43,146 nucleotides of DNA. Origin: Heterostelium multicystogenum (Eukaryota > Evosea > Eumycetozoa > Acytosteliales > Acytosteliaceae). Under the pieces are notes generated by a model. It worked only from the letters and a program-made list of their open reading frames with translations. It did not search any database and had not been told where the DNA came from. The position numbers and the translations under genes were made by a program. The stretch spans positions 1 through 43,146 of the forward strand of contig RCNN01000109.1 in assembly GCA_003667245.1 (NCBI GenBank), in the 5' to 3' direction. Shown here piece by piece: positions 29,041-38,752 of this stretch. Numbering within the stretch: the stretch's first letter is position 1; every line of letters begins with the position of its first letter.

Positions 29041-29463
29041 ATGGGAAAAGACAAGGCATGTCCGGTCATCCTGCGAACCCGCCAATCCCTGGAAATCCTC
29101 GCCTTCAAACACCCACTGGCAGGTCTTCAACTGGTCAAGGGCAGCGTGGAGCCTGGCGAAAGTACCGAGGCTGCGGCAGTTAGAGAGCTGCTTGAAGAGG
29201 CCGGGATAACCGGCAAGGTGATACGTGACCTGGGCACTTGGCACTCAGCGTCCACGGGGCATACATGGGCCTTTCATCAATGCCTGATCCCTGAAGACCT
29301 GCCAGATACCTGGACCCATTTTGCAGAGGATGATGGCGGCCACGAGTTCCAGTTCTTCTGGCACCCGCTGGCGAGCGAACCGTCAGAAGAGTGGCATCAG
29401 GTGTTTAAAGATGCCCTGGAGTTTCTAAAGCCGCGCCTTGCCGAAGTATCGCTTCAGGAATAA
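29041..29463 (+). CDS. Nudix hydrolase
   Basis: Unbroken, 140 residues from ATG at 29041, after AAAGGAC. The Nudix box GSVEPGESTEAAAVRELLEEAGI (residues about 35-57) matches Gx5Ex7REUxEExGU exactly, with the metal-binding glutamates present. The C-terminal half HTWAFHQCLIPEDLPDTWTHF and FFWHPL resembles diadenosine/dinucleotide-type Nudix proteins. Hydrolyses a nucleoside diphosphate linked to X; the substrate cannot be told. It stands alone between repeats and the hairpin leader at 29631. Confidence 0.9.
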   Translation: MGKDKACPVILRTRQSLEILAFKHPLAGLQLVKGSVEPGESTEAAAVRELLEEAGITGKVIRDLGTWHSASTGHTWAFHQCLIPEDLPDTWTHFAEDDGGHEFQFFWHPLASEPSEEWHQVFKDALEFLKPRLAEVSLQE

Positions 29464-29630
29464 TCAAGATCCCGGTAGATCGGTGATTTTTCCTACGATC
29501 TCTATGGCTTGCAGCAGCCTTAACTCGCCGCTAGCCTCTCCAAGTCGCTGCTCATCAGCGATCGGGTTTGGTCGCCCGGGTTAGAATGGCGCACAGTGCC
29601 GCGCAAGCGGCATTATCGTGTTCGCATTAT

Positions 29631-29706
29631 GGCGAGCTGTGCGTGGGAGGGCCCTGGCCCTGCCGGGTTTCCATTCCCTGGTCGACCAACCTGCGTACAG
29701 CTCGCC
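29631..29706 (+). ncRNA. Strong hairpin leader before the DUF6124-type gene (putative cis-regulatory RNA)
   Basis: GGCGAGCTGTGCG (29631-29643) pairs with CGTACAGCTCGCC (29694-29706) over 13 base pairs with one G-U. It encloses about 50 bases with GGGAGGGCCCTGG, CCTGCCGGG and the palindrome GGTCGACC. The hairpin ends 55 bases before the ATG at 29762. No run of T follows, so it does not look like a terminator. It does not match the three local repeat classes. Between it and the gene is GGTGAGCTCCCACT and then the ribosome site GGAG. Seen: the pairing. Inferred: a structured 5' leader. Confidence 0.5.
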
Positions 29707-29761
29707 ACCCACCTGCTTGGTCGCAGATGTGGTGAGCTCCCACTGAATGGAGAGTCATTGC

Positions 29762-30115
29762 ATGTACAAGGTCACGCCCAATCCGCCAGAAACGTCTGGC
29801 TCCAAGTCTGAAAAAAACAAGCTTCAGGACGCTGCCCAGCGGGCCATCGATCACTACCTGAAACCCGCCGAAACCAAAGCGTCCACCAATGAAAAAAACC
29901 ACTTCAGTCTGTTCACCGTATCAGCCAACGTTGAAACGGAAGCACTGCTGAGCAACGCCTACGAAACACTCCAGTCTGCCAATGCAATGGCGTTGGACCT
30001 TTCCGAAAACATTGATGGCAAAGACCGCAGCCTGGTATTGGCGATGCAACAACTGCTGGAGTTGGGATTGTTGTTGGTGGATAGAGCGCTGGATCGAGAG
30101 TGCCCGGTGGCCTGA
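29762..30115 (+). CDS. DUF6124-type protein (formerly DUF3077), unknown function
   Basis: Unbroken, 117 residues from ATG at 29762 with GGAG upstream. N-terminus MYKVTPNPPETSGSKSEKNK is a disordered, polar lead typical of this Pseudomonas family. It is followed by LQDAAQRAIDHYLKP, then two helices SANVETEALLSNAYETLQSAN and LVLAMQQLLELGLLLVDRALD. No signal peptide or transmembrane segment. The function is not known. The family is, to my knowledge, restricted to pseudomonads and often multi-copy. Its strong hairpin leader is the notable feature. Confidence 0.8.
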   Translation: MYKVTPNPPETSGSKSEKNKLQDAAQRAIDHYLKPAETKASTNEKNHFSLFTVSANVETEALLSNAYETLQSANAMALDLSENIDGKDRSLVLAMQQLLELGLLLVDRALDRECPVA

Positions 30116-30150
30116 TCAAAACCGAAATCCAACTGGCAACATAAATCCAA

Positions 30151-30240
30151 TGTGGGAGCGGGCTTGCTCGCGAATGCAGAGGGTCAGTCAATACATCGGG
30201 TGACTGATACACCGCTTTCGCGAGCAAGCCCGCTCCCACA
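30151..30240. repeat. REPIN, GTGGGAGCGGGCTTGCTCGCGA class
   Basis: Inverted REP pair between the convergent DUF6124-type gene and the LysR gene. It could act as a two-way transcript end. Confidence 0.9.
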
Positions 30241-30273
30241 TTTTGATTTTCATCAGGTTCAAACTGCCCGGTG

Positions 30274-31169
30274 TTATTGAGCGATGCGGGCGCGCAATCG
30301 CGGCATTACAAAATCCAGAAACGCCCGCAGCTTCAGCGGCAACGGCGACTGCCCTTTGTGCACCAGGCTAATGGGCAGCGGCGCCGACTCGAACGCCTCA
30401 AGCACCACCGCCAACGCCTCCTCCCGCACTGCATCCGCCACTTGATACGAGAGCACCCGAATCACCCCAACCCCAACGTCGCCGCCGCAATCGCCGCTTC
30501 TGCGGTGTTCACCGACAACCGCGAATGCACCGGTACCGAGAGCCCGGTTTTACCCGCGCCAAATCCCCACGCCCCTTGGGACGCCAGCACTTCGAAGGTG
30601 ATGCAGTCATGCCCCGCCAAGTCCTGGGGCTCAGCGGGTATGCCGCGAGCGGCCAGGTATGCCGGGCTGGCGCACACCACCCGCCGCACCGTGCCCACCT
30701 GCATGGCCTTGAGCGAGCTGTCGGGCAACTCGCCAATGCGCACCGCGACGTCGCAGTGTTCTTCCATCAGGTGCACGACGCGGTCGGTGAGGATCAGGTT
30801 GATGTCGATCTCCGGGTACTGCGCGAGGAATTCCGCCACCACCGGCACGATGTGCAGCCGCCCGAAGACCACTGGCGCGGTAACGACCAGTTCGCCCCGG
30901 GGCTGGGAATATTCGCCAGTGGCCGCGCGCTCGGCCTCGCTGATGTCTTCAAGAATGCGCCGGCACGCGTCGAGGTAGGAGGCGCCGGCATCGGTCAACG
31001 ACAGCTGGCGCGTGGTGCGGTGCAGCAGGCGGGTTTTCAGGTGCGTCTCAAGTTCAGCCACCTTGCGGCTGACGCTGGCCAGCGGCATGTCGAGGCGCCG
31101 CGCCGCAGCGGTCAGGCTGCCTGCATCAACCACGGCAACGAAGATGGACATGGATTCAAGACGGTTCAT
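30274..31169 (-). CDS. LysR-family transcriptional regulator (one frameshift)
   Basis: About 297 residues from ATG at 31169 (MNRLESMSIFVAVVDAGSLT). N-terminal winged helix (residues 1-60) with SLTAAARRLDMPLASVSRKVAELE and LLHRTTRQLSLTDAG. The substrate-binding domain follows: GELVVTAPVVFGRLHIVPVV, EFLAQYPEIDINLILTD, DVAVRIGELPDSSLKA and HDCITFEVL. The subgroup resembles CrgA-like or AaeR-like single-gene regulators. One break near 30465. Divergent from the MFS gene at 31290, which it probably controls. Confidence 0.9.
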
Positions 31170-31202
31170 GGCAACCTATCAAATTCTGGAAGGATGATTC
31201 CA

Positions 31203-31216
31203 AATCCTAGGGGATT
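31203..31216. promoter_or_regulatory. Inverted repeat AATCCTAGGGGATT (putative LysR operator)
   Basis: AATCC and GGATT arms around TAGG, in the 120-base gap between the LysR gene and the MFS gene, 34 bases from the LysR start. LysR proteins bind interrupted dyads of this length, with T-N11-A as the common core. A likely site for the local regulator, by position only. Confidence 0.4.
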
Positions 31217-31289
31217 ATCCTGCCAAGCGCGAGTGCGTAACGTTGGCCACTCATCTCCTTCCCGGAGATCTGCATTGAAGGAGAGCGCC

Positions 31290-32503
31290 GTGAGTGGCCT
31301 GCCGATGACATCCCAACCTTCCACAGCGCCTGCGGTCGCGCCGCGCGGCAAGATCATCATGATGGCGGTGATCGCCGGCGCGGTGATTACCAATATTTAC
31401 TGCACCCAGCCGATCCTGCCGCTGATCGCTTCGGACATGGGCGTGGACGTGACCACCGTGGATCTGGTGGCCGGTTCCGCCCTGCTGGGTTTTGCTACCG
31501 GGCTGGCGTTGCTGCTGCCGATGGGCGACCGTTTTGACCGCCGCAAGCTGGTGCTGGGGCAGATCGCCCTGGCGTTCTGTTTCGCCCTGGCGGCGGCGTT
31601 TTCACCGGGCATCTGGGCGCTGATCGGGGCGTCTTTCGGCTTGGGGATTGTGAGCTGTGTACCGCAGCAACTGGTGCCATTCGCGGCGGTGATGTCGCAG
31701 CCCCACGAACGCGGGCGCAATGTGGGCACGGTGGTCAGCGGGATCATGGTGGGCATCCTGCTCGGGCGCACGATCGCCGGCGTAGTCGGTGAGGCTTATG
31801 GCTGGCGGCGGTGTACGCGATGGAGGCGGCCTTCATGATCCCGGTGTGGATCGGTGCCGCCAGGCTGCTGCCACAAGGCGTGCCGAGCACCAACCTGTCC
31901 TACCCTCGCCTGCTGACTTCGCTGTGGCCGCTGATGCGCGACAACAGCCCGATTCGCCAATCAATGATGGTGCAGGCGTTGTTGTGGGCTTGCTTCAATG
32001 CGTTTTGGGTGAATCTGGCAGCACTGTTGGCTCATGGGCCATGGCAATTGGGCAGCGCCTGGGCCGGTGGCTTCGGGATTATCGGTGCGGCGGGTGCGTT
32101 GGCGGCGTCGCTCGGTGGGCGGGCTTCCGACAGGCTGGGTTCGCGCAAGGTGATTGGGGCGAGTATCGGGATTGTGACCTTGGCGTTCCTGCTGCTGGCG
32201 GGTGCCGAGACTTCGATTATCTTGCTGGTGCTGGGGGTGATCGTGCTGGATATCGGCGTGCAGTCGGGCTTGGTTTCCAACCAGACCCGGGCGTTTGCGG
32301 TGGACCCGAAAGCCCAGGGCCGCATCAATAGTTTGTACATGACGGCGACGTTTTTTGGCGGTGCGGTGGGGGCGACAATCAGCGGCTGGTTGATGGCGCG
32401 GTTGGGCTGGATGGGGATTGTGGAGTTTGGGGTGATGCTGGGGGTGATTGCCGGGGTGGTCCACTGGACAAGCGCGCCCAGGCAGACTGAGGAGCTGGCG
32501 TAA
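31290..32503 (+). CDS. MFS transporter, LysR-linked (one frameshift)
   Basis: About 404 residues, 12 helices. GTG at 31290 is preferred: AAGGAGAG lies five bases upstream. ATG at 31305 is an alternative. Features: VIAGAVITNIYCTQPILPLIA, LLGFATGLALLLPMGDRFDRR (MFS loop motif), HERGRNVGTVVSGIMVGILLGR, then after a break near 31805 SYPRLLTSLWPLMRD, GGRASDRLGSRKVIGAS and INSLYMTATFFGGAVGA. Paralogue of the gene at 10761. The divergent LysR suggests an inducible exporter; the substrate is unknown. Confidence 0.9.
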
Positions 32504-32527
32504 TTTCAAATCAAACGAGATTCAAAA

Positions 32528-32616
32528 TGTGGGAGCGGGCTTGCTCGCGAATACGGTATATCAGTGCCCGATTTGTTGGCTGACACGCCGTATTCGCGAG
32601 CAAGCCCGCTCCCACA
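32528..32616. repeat. REPIN, GTGGGAGCGGGCTTGCTCGCGA class
   Basis: Inverted REP pair just after the MFS gene and before the terminator at 32661. Confidence 0.9.
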
Positions 32617-32660
32617 TTTGAGCTTTGTTGTTGGGTGGACTGTATTCCAAACCAGCCATG

Positions 32661-32689
32661 AAAAAGGCGACCCGAAGGTCGCCTTTTTT
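32661..32689. terminator. Two-way rho-independent terminator
   Basis: AAAAAGGCGACC, loop CGAA, GGTCGCCTTTTTT: a perfect 12-base stem with A/T tails on both sides. On the minus strand it follows directly after the lipoprotein stop and ends the ccm transcript. On the plus strand it ends the MFS transcript. The strongest terminator in the window. Confidence 0.9.
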
Positions 32690-33080
32690 CATTGTGCGTA
32701 CTGCTTGCTCAACCCCGGCGGTACGCCATGGACATCGGTCTCTTCCCAAGGCCCGTTCGGGCTGATGGACCGGCTCCAGCCGTTGCTCCAGCGGTAGTAG
32801 GTGCGCTGGCGGTAGAACGTATCCGGCTGTTCGTCCAGCACGTACACCTGCATCTTTCGTCCCAGTGGCTGGCCGCACCCGGTGGCGGTGCGAAGGTCGG
32901 CGAGGAGCTCGGCACCGGCTTCGACGGTTTGATCACCGGGCTCGAGGGCTGGGTGCTCGGCTGGGTCGACGGCCCTGTCGGTGGAATAGTCGGCCCGGTA
33001 GGCGACGGAGGCCGATGGACCGCACAAGCACTCAACCCCAGTACCAGGCTGAGCAGGGTGATACGTGCGATAGCGGTCAT
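32689..33080 (-). CDS. Small proline-rich lipoprotein behind the ccm operon (frame broken)
   Basis: About 130 residues. ATG at 33080 (MTAIARITLLSLVLGLSACA) has GAGGAA eight bases upstream; an ATG at 33086 is in frame. LGLSAC is a lipobox, so a lipoprotein with acylated Cys. Then a Pro/Ser/Thr-rich spacer with PSTQPSTQPSSP. After a break near 32880 comes an aromatic C-terminal domain: MQVYVLDEQPDTFYRQRTYYRW, SNGWSRSISPNGPWEETDVHG. Function unknown. It starts 15 bases after ccmI and shares its transcript, which ends at the terminator at 32661, so a role in the cell envelope alongside Ccm is possible but unproven. Confidence 0.72.
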
Positions 33081-33095
33081 GGGCATTTCCTCGAA

Positions 33096-34295
33096 TTATT
33101 GGTCCGGACTGTCGATGGTCAGCTGCTGCAGCGCAGTGGTGCTGCTGGCCAGGGGTTGGCTGCGGCCGATCCACTCGCCAGCTGTGGGAACACCTGCCCG
33201 GGATATGCGCGCAACCAGTTGGACTTCGGGAAAGTTGGACAGTTTCAACTGCGGCATCATCGCGTCGCTGTCGCCCAGCTTCGACGGTGATCGGCAGGTC
33301 CGGCCACGGTCACGCGCTTGGCCGCCAATGGCGCCGGCGGGCCTTTGACGGCGCGGGCGAAGATGAACACGCTGTCGGTCGGCAAGGCCTTGGCCTTCAC
33401 ATCGGCGGCCAGGTCCACCTGCACTTGCATCTGTTTTTCTGCCTTCACGGGCGCCACGCTGCCGCCGCTCTCCTTGAGCTTCTCGGCGGCCCGATCGATC
33501 CCGCCTTGCAGCGCGGCACGGGAATTGTCGTCCGGTGGCAGTTGCGGCCAGCAAGGCGGTTCCAGTAGTCGATCGCTTCCTGGTAACGCTGGCCTTCAAA
33601 GGCGGCGATGCCCCAGCAGGCCGAGGCTGGTGACTTCTTTTCGGATCAAGTTTCAGTGCTTCGTCGGTCAGGGCCTGGACCTTGGGCGACCACTGTTTGT
33701 TGTCGGCAAAGTACTGGGCCTGGGCCACTGGCCGAGCAACTCGGGCTGGCGACCGGCCAGGGCCACGGTGCGCTCGAAGATTTTCGCCGCATCGGCGGAA
33801 CGGTCCTGGGCCATGTAGGCACGACCGAGGAAGTACAGGCCTTCCGGCGAGTCCGGCTGGGCCGCTGCGGCGCGCTCCAGGCGGCGGGTCATGTCTTCCA
33901 TGGACACCGGCGGCTGGGAGAATTCGCGGGTCAGTTCGACCTTGTCGCTGCACCGTAATGCAGGTACAGGGCCACGCCCAGCACCGGCACCAGAAAGGCC
34001 GCGAGCAACGGCAACGGTTTTGCCGAGGCGCAATTCCCGGGGTTTTTCCACACCCTCGGTATCCGCCAGCAACTCACGGGCCGCTTCAGCGCGACCGCTG
34101 TCCAGTTGGGCCGCATCCAGCACGCCTTCGGACTGCTGGGTTTGCAGTTCCGCCACACGTTCTTGATACAGCGCCACGTTCAGCGCGGTGCGATCCTCTT
34201 CAAGCTGGGCACGGCGGCCGCGTAACACCGGGATCAGCAGGAAACTCAAGGCAATCAGAAGCAGCAGACCTGCTGCGAGCCAGAAATCAATCATC
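33096..34295 (-). CDS. ccmI: Cytochrome c maturation protein CcmI (frames broken)
   Basis: Apocytochrome c chaperone of the heme lyase complex. ATG at 34295 ([20 protein letters not shown]) gives the first membrane helix. A cytoplasmic loop with [21 protein letters not shown] follows, then a second helix near 33990 ([13 protein letters not shown], other frame). The TPR domain is [47 protein letters not shown]. The C-terminal periplasmic region ends [20 protein letters not shown]. About 400 residues. Breaks near 34025, 33950, 33730, 33640, 33610, 33555 and 33280. It overlaps ccmH by nine bases. Confidence 0.9.
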
Positions 34296-34763
34296 AGTTT
34301 TTTTGTCCAGCAGTTGGTCGAGGCGTTGACGCTCGTCGACGGAAAGCGAGTCCGAGCCATCGGCCGGGGCGACACGACGGCGGCGCACAATCACCGCCAT
34401 AACGACTAAGCCTGTGAGCAACAACCCGGCGGGGCCGAACCACAGCAGCGCAGTCTTGCCGGTGAGCGCCGGCTTGTAGCGCACGAAGTCACCGTAGCGG
34501 TCGACCATGAAGTCGATGATCTGCTGATTGTCCTTGCCCTCGCCGAGCATGCGGAAAAATCTCTTTGCGCAGGTCGGCGGCGATCGGTGCGTTGGAGTCG
34601 GCGATGTCCTGGTTCTGGCACTTGGGGCAGCGCAGCTCCTTGGTCAGTTCGCGAAAAAACGCTCGCGGTCTCCGTCCTTGGCAAATTCGTAAGTGTCGAT
34701 GGCGGCGTGGGCCACGCCGACCATGCTCAAGCCCAATACCGCGGCGGCTAACCAACGCTTCAT
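34287..34763 (-). CDS. ccmH: Cytochrome c maturation protein CcmH (frames broken)
   Basis: Thiol-redox subunit that keeps apocytochrome c cysteines reduced. ATG at 34763 ([20 protein letters not shown]) is a signal peptide. The active-site motif [19 protein letters not shown] near residue 45 is diagnostic. Then [23 protein letters not shown] and the membrane helix [21 protein letters not shown]. About 156 residues. Breaks near 34655 and 34560. The start overlaps the ccmG stop as ATGA. Confidence 0.94.
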
Positions 34764-35299
34764 GGCTTGGCCTCGTCCACCAGCGCCTGGTACTTGGCGG
34801 CCAGTTGCTCGCGCCACACCACTTCGTCGATCACGCCCACGTACTTGTTCGCGGATCACGCCCTTGGCGTCGATGAAGAAGGTTTCTGGAGCGCCGTACA
34901 CACCAAGGTTCAGCCCGAGGTTGCCGTCTTCGTCGCGGATATCCAGCTGGTACGGGTTGTGGAATTCCGCCAGCCACTTCAGGGCGGCAGCATTGTCGTC
35001 CTTGTAGTTGATGCCGTAGATCACCACGCCCTTCTCCGCCAGCTGGTTCAGCACCGGATGCTCCACGCGGCAGGAAATGCACCAGGTGCCCCACACGTTG
35101 ACCAGTGCCGGTTTGCCCAACAAATCAGCCTGGGTCAGGGTCTTGTCGCCCTGCACCGTCGGCAGCGAGAACGCCGGGAATGGCTTGCCGATCATGGCCG
35201 ACGGCAGCTCGGCCGGGTCCAGGTACAGCCCGCGATACAGGAACACCGCCACCACCAGGAACGCCGCCAGCGGTAAACACCATCAACCAACGCTTTCAT
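34760..35299 (-). CDS. dsbE: Thiol:disulfide interchange protein CcmG/DsbE (frames broken)
   Basis: Membrane-anchored thioredoxin that reduces apocytochrome c. ATG at 35299 gives a short anchor, then [33 protein letters not shown], the active site [17 protein letters not shown] (CxxC with ISC), [11 protein letters not shown] and the cis-Pro region [16 protein letters not shown]. About 178 residues. Breaks near 35275 in the anchor and near 34855. The stop overlaps the ccmH start. Confidence 0.94.
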
Positions 35300-37283
35300 A
35301 CTGGCGCTCCTTGCAGCCGAGGGCTTCACGCACTCGGCTCTTGACCTTGACCCGGTAGCGCCGGTCCATCGCTGCCAGCAAACCACCGAAGCCGGTGAGC
35401 AGGCCGCCGAACCAGATCCAGCGCACAAACGGTTTGACGTGGACCCGCACGGCCCAGGCGCCATCGCCCAACGGTTCACCCAGGGCGACGTAGAGGTCGC
35501 GGGTGAAACCGGCGTCGATCCGGCTTCGGTCATCATCGAGCTTTGCACGGTGTACAGGCGTTTTTCCGGGTGCAGCACCGCCACTTCCTTGCCATTGCGC
35601 ACCACCCGTACGGTGCCTTTGTCGGAGGTGAAGTTCGGGCCTTCGAAGTGCTTGGCGCCTTCGAAAATGAAGTGATAGCCGGCCAGGTCCATGGACTCGC
35701 CCGGTGCCAGGCGCAGGTCGCGCTCGGCACTGTTCTGGCTGGACAACACGACGCCCAGGGCGCACACGGCGATGCCGATGTGGGCGACCTGCATGCCCCA
35801 GTAACTGCGGGTCATGGTCGGCAAGCCTTTGATCAAACCTTTGTGGCGGGTCTTGTCGATCAGGTCGCGTACACCGGCCAGCAATACCCAGGCGCGAGCA
35901 TGAAGGTGGCAAGCACGGCCCAGTTGAAGTCGCCGTAGGCAATCCCGGCGATCACGGCCAGTGCGGCGCTGCCCAGCAGTACCGGGGTGAGCATGCCCAC
36001 CAGCCATTTCACCGGGGTGTCTTTCCAGCGCACCAGTACGCCGACCGCCATCACCACCATCAGCAGCGCCATCAACGGGATGAATAGCGCGTTGAAGTAC
36101 GGCGGGCCGACGGACAGCTTGGCGCCGCTCAAGGCATCCAGCACCAGCGGGTACAGGGTACCGAGCAGAATCATCGAGGCCGCCACCACCAGCACCAGGT
36201 TATTGCCCAGCAGCAGGGTTTCCCGGGACCAGAGGTTGAAGCCCACGTGGCTCTTGACCACTGGCGCACGCAGGGCGAACAGCGTCAGGGAGCCGCCGAC
36301 CACGAACAGCAGGAAGATCAGAATGAACACGCCGCGCTCCGGGTCGGAGGCAAACGCGTGCACCGAGGTCAGCACGCCGGAACGCACCAGGAACGTACCC
36401 AGCAGGCTCAGGGAAAACGCGGCGATGGCCAGCAAACACGGTCCAGCTTTTGAACACGCCGCGTTTTTCCGTGACCGCCAGCGAGTGAATCAGCGCGGTG
36501 CCCACCAGCCAGGGCATGAAGGAGGCGTTTTCCACCGGGTCCCAGAACCACCAGCCGCCCCAGCCGAGTTCGTAGTAGGCCCACCACGAGCCCAGGGTGA
36601 TGCCGATGCCGAGGAATGCCCAGGCGACGATGGTCCACGGCCGCGACCAGCGCGCCCAGGCGGCATCGAGACGCCCGCCGAGCAAGGCGGCGATGGCGAA
36701 GGCGAAGGCGACCGAGAAACCGACGTAGCCCATGTAGAGCATCGGCGGGTGCACGATAAGGCCGATGTCTTGCAGCAGCGGGTTGAGGTCGTGCCCGTCG
36801 ACCGGGAATCTGCGGCAGGATGCGGGTGAACGGGTTGGAGGTCATGATCAGGAACAGCAGGAAGCCGATGCTGATCATGCCCATCACCGCCAGCACCCGG
36901 GCCAGCATCACCTGCGGCAGTTGGCGGGAGAAGATCGAGACGGCAAAGGTCCAGCCGCCGAGGATCAATGCCCACAGCAGCAACGAACCTTCGTGGGCGC
37001 CCCACACGGCGCTGAACTTGTAGTACCAGGGCAAGGCGCTGTTGGAGTTATTGGCGACGTAGGCGACAGAAAAGTCGTCGGTCATGAAGGCGTAGGTCAG
37101 GCAACCGAAGGCGAACACCAGAAAGGCGAACTGGCCCCAGGCAGCCGGCTGGGCCAGGCTCATCCACAGGCGGTCACCGCGCCAGGCGCCCAGCAACGGG
37201 ACCACGGCCTGGACGATGGCAAAGCACAGGGCGAGGATCATCGCCAGTTGGCCCAACTCCGGAATAAACAGTGCGGACGTCAT
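35283..37283 (-). CDS. ccmF: Heme lyase subunit CcmF (frames broken)
   Basis: Large membrane protein that, with CcmH and CcmI, attaches heme to apocytochrome c. ATG at 37283 ([21 protein letters not shown]). Key parts: [21 protein letters not shown], then, after a break near 36810, [21 protein letters not shown] and the WWD heme motif [37 protein letters not shown], and a large periplasmic loop [14 protein letters not shown] to [19 protein letters not shown]. About 660 residues. Breaks near 36810, 36435, 35895 and 35520. Four bases separate it from ccmE. Confidence 0.94.
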
Positions 37284-37286
37284 GAC

Positions 37287-37741
37287 TTAGCCCTCCTTGG
37301 CGGGGGTCGGGGCGGATTGGCCGCTGTCTTTGAGGGCCTTGGTGACTTCCGGCGGCATGTATTTTTCATCGTGCTTGGCCAGCACTTCATCGGCCACCAC
37401 CACGCCGTCGGCGTTGAGCTTGCCGAGGGCAACGATGCCCTGCCCTTCGCGGAACAGGTCCGGGAGGATGCCGCGGTAGGTGATGGTCACGGATTTGTTG
37501 AAGTCGGTGACGATGAACTTGACGTCCAGGGAGTCGCCGGAGCGTTGCAACGAGCCTTTCTCGACCATGCCACCGGCACGGATTCGGGTGTCCAGCGGCG
37601 CTTCGCCGTTGGCGATCTGGGTCGGGGTGTAGAACAGGTTGATGTTCTCCCGCAGGGCGCTCAGGGCCAGGGTCACGGCAATGCCGACCCGGCCATGATG
37701 GCCAGGATGATCAACAGACGCTTTCTACGCAGCGGATTCAC
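37287..37741 (-). CDS. ccmE: Heme chaperone CcmE (frame broken)
   Basis: Carries heme covalently in the periplasm. GTG at 37741 overlaps the ccmD stop as GTGA and gives [17 protein letters not shown], a membrane anchor; a break near 37690 shifts the frame. OB-fold core: [53 protein letters not shown]. Heme-binding motif [12 protein letters not shown] with the essential His and the HxxxY Tyr. About 151 residues. Confidence 0.95.
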
Positions 37742-37914
37742 TTTTCGGTCTCCCGGCGCAAACGACGCGCCTCTTGTTGCAGGTAACGCTTGCGGGCCAG
37801 GATCGGCGCGGCGACGTTGAGGGCCAGCACCGCCAGGCAAATGCCATAGGCCGTCCAGACGTACAGGGCGTGATGGCCCATGGCGAGAAAATCACTGAAA
37901 GAGTTGAAGCTCAT
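37738..37914 (-). CDS. ccmD: Heme exporter protein CcmD
   Basis: 58-residue single-helix protein from ATG at 37914: [20 protein letters not shown], then the helix [14 protein letters not shown] and a basic tail [15 protein letters not shown]. Needed for release of holo-CcmE from CcmABC. Its start overlaps the ccmC stop (ATGA) and its stop overlaps the ccmE GTG. Confidence 0.93.
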   Translation of the reverse strand: MSFNSFSDFLAMGHHALYVWTAYGICLAVLALNVAAPILARKRYLQQEARRLRRETEK

Positions 37915-38667
37915 CCACGGGCTCCCAGGCTGTTTTGCACTTCGGCCTTGACCAACTGGTGCGGGCTTCACGCTTGAGCACTTCGAGGCGCATGCGCATC
38001 AGCAGCACGGCGCCGAAGAAGCAGTAGAACCCCAGCACCATCAGCAGCAGCGGCGCCCACATTTCCACGGGCATTGCCGGCTTTTCGGTGAGGGTGAAGG
38101 TGGCCCCCTGGTGCAGGGTGTTCCACCACTCCACCGAGTATTTGATGATCGGGATGTTGATCACGCCGACGATCGCCAGCACCGCGCAGGCCTTGGCGGC
38201 GCTGTCACGGTTGCTGATGGCGTTGCCCAGGGCAATCAGGCCGAAGTACAGGAACAGCAGGATCAGCATCGAGGTGAGTCGCGCATCCCATACCCACCAC
38301 GAACCCCAGGTCGGCTTGCCCCAGATCGCGCCGGTGACCAGCGCCACGGCGGTCATCCAGGCACCGATGGGCGCGGCGCATTGCAGGGCCACATCCGCCA
38401 GTTTCATCTTCCACACCAGGCCGACGATGCCGCACACCGCCAGCATCACGTAGCAGGACTGGGCCAGCATCGCGGCGGGCACGTGGATGTAGATGATGCG
38501 AAAAACTGTTGCCTTGCTGATAGTCCGGCGGCGCAAAGGCCAGGCCCCAGACCAGGCCGATGCCGATCAGCAATACCGCGGCGATGCTCAACCACGGCAG
38601 CAGTTTTGCCACTGATGCCGTAAAACCATTTGGGCGAGCCGAGCTTGTGAAACCAGGTCCAGTTCAT
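37911..38667 (-). CDS. ccmC: Heme transporter CcmC (frames broken)
   Basis: Membrane protein that loads heme onto CcmE. ATG at 38667 ([20 protein letters not shown]). Six helices. WWD motif [21 protein letters not shown], with conserved His in [13 protein letters not shown] and [14 protein letters not shown]. About 250 residues. Breaks near 38610, 38505 and 37955. The as-read last frame runs past the ccmD start, but the expected stop is at 37911-37913. Confidence 0.94.
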
Positions 38668-38752
38668 GCTGTTTCCATCACGGTTGCTTCTCGTCGTTGC
38701 GAGAAGCTTAGGGTCTTTACTGGTTAAGGTTCTATCGCTTAACCAGACCTCA

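Noticed and set aside
29464..29630. tRNA or small RNA gene after the Nudix hydrolase
   Set aside because: I see no cloverleaf and no promoter-terminator pair before the hairpin at 29631.
30525..31838. 437-codon plus-strand frame running into the MFS gene
   Set aside because: Its first 250 codons are antisense to the LysR gene. The real MFS start is the GTG at 31290 with AAGGAGAG upstream.
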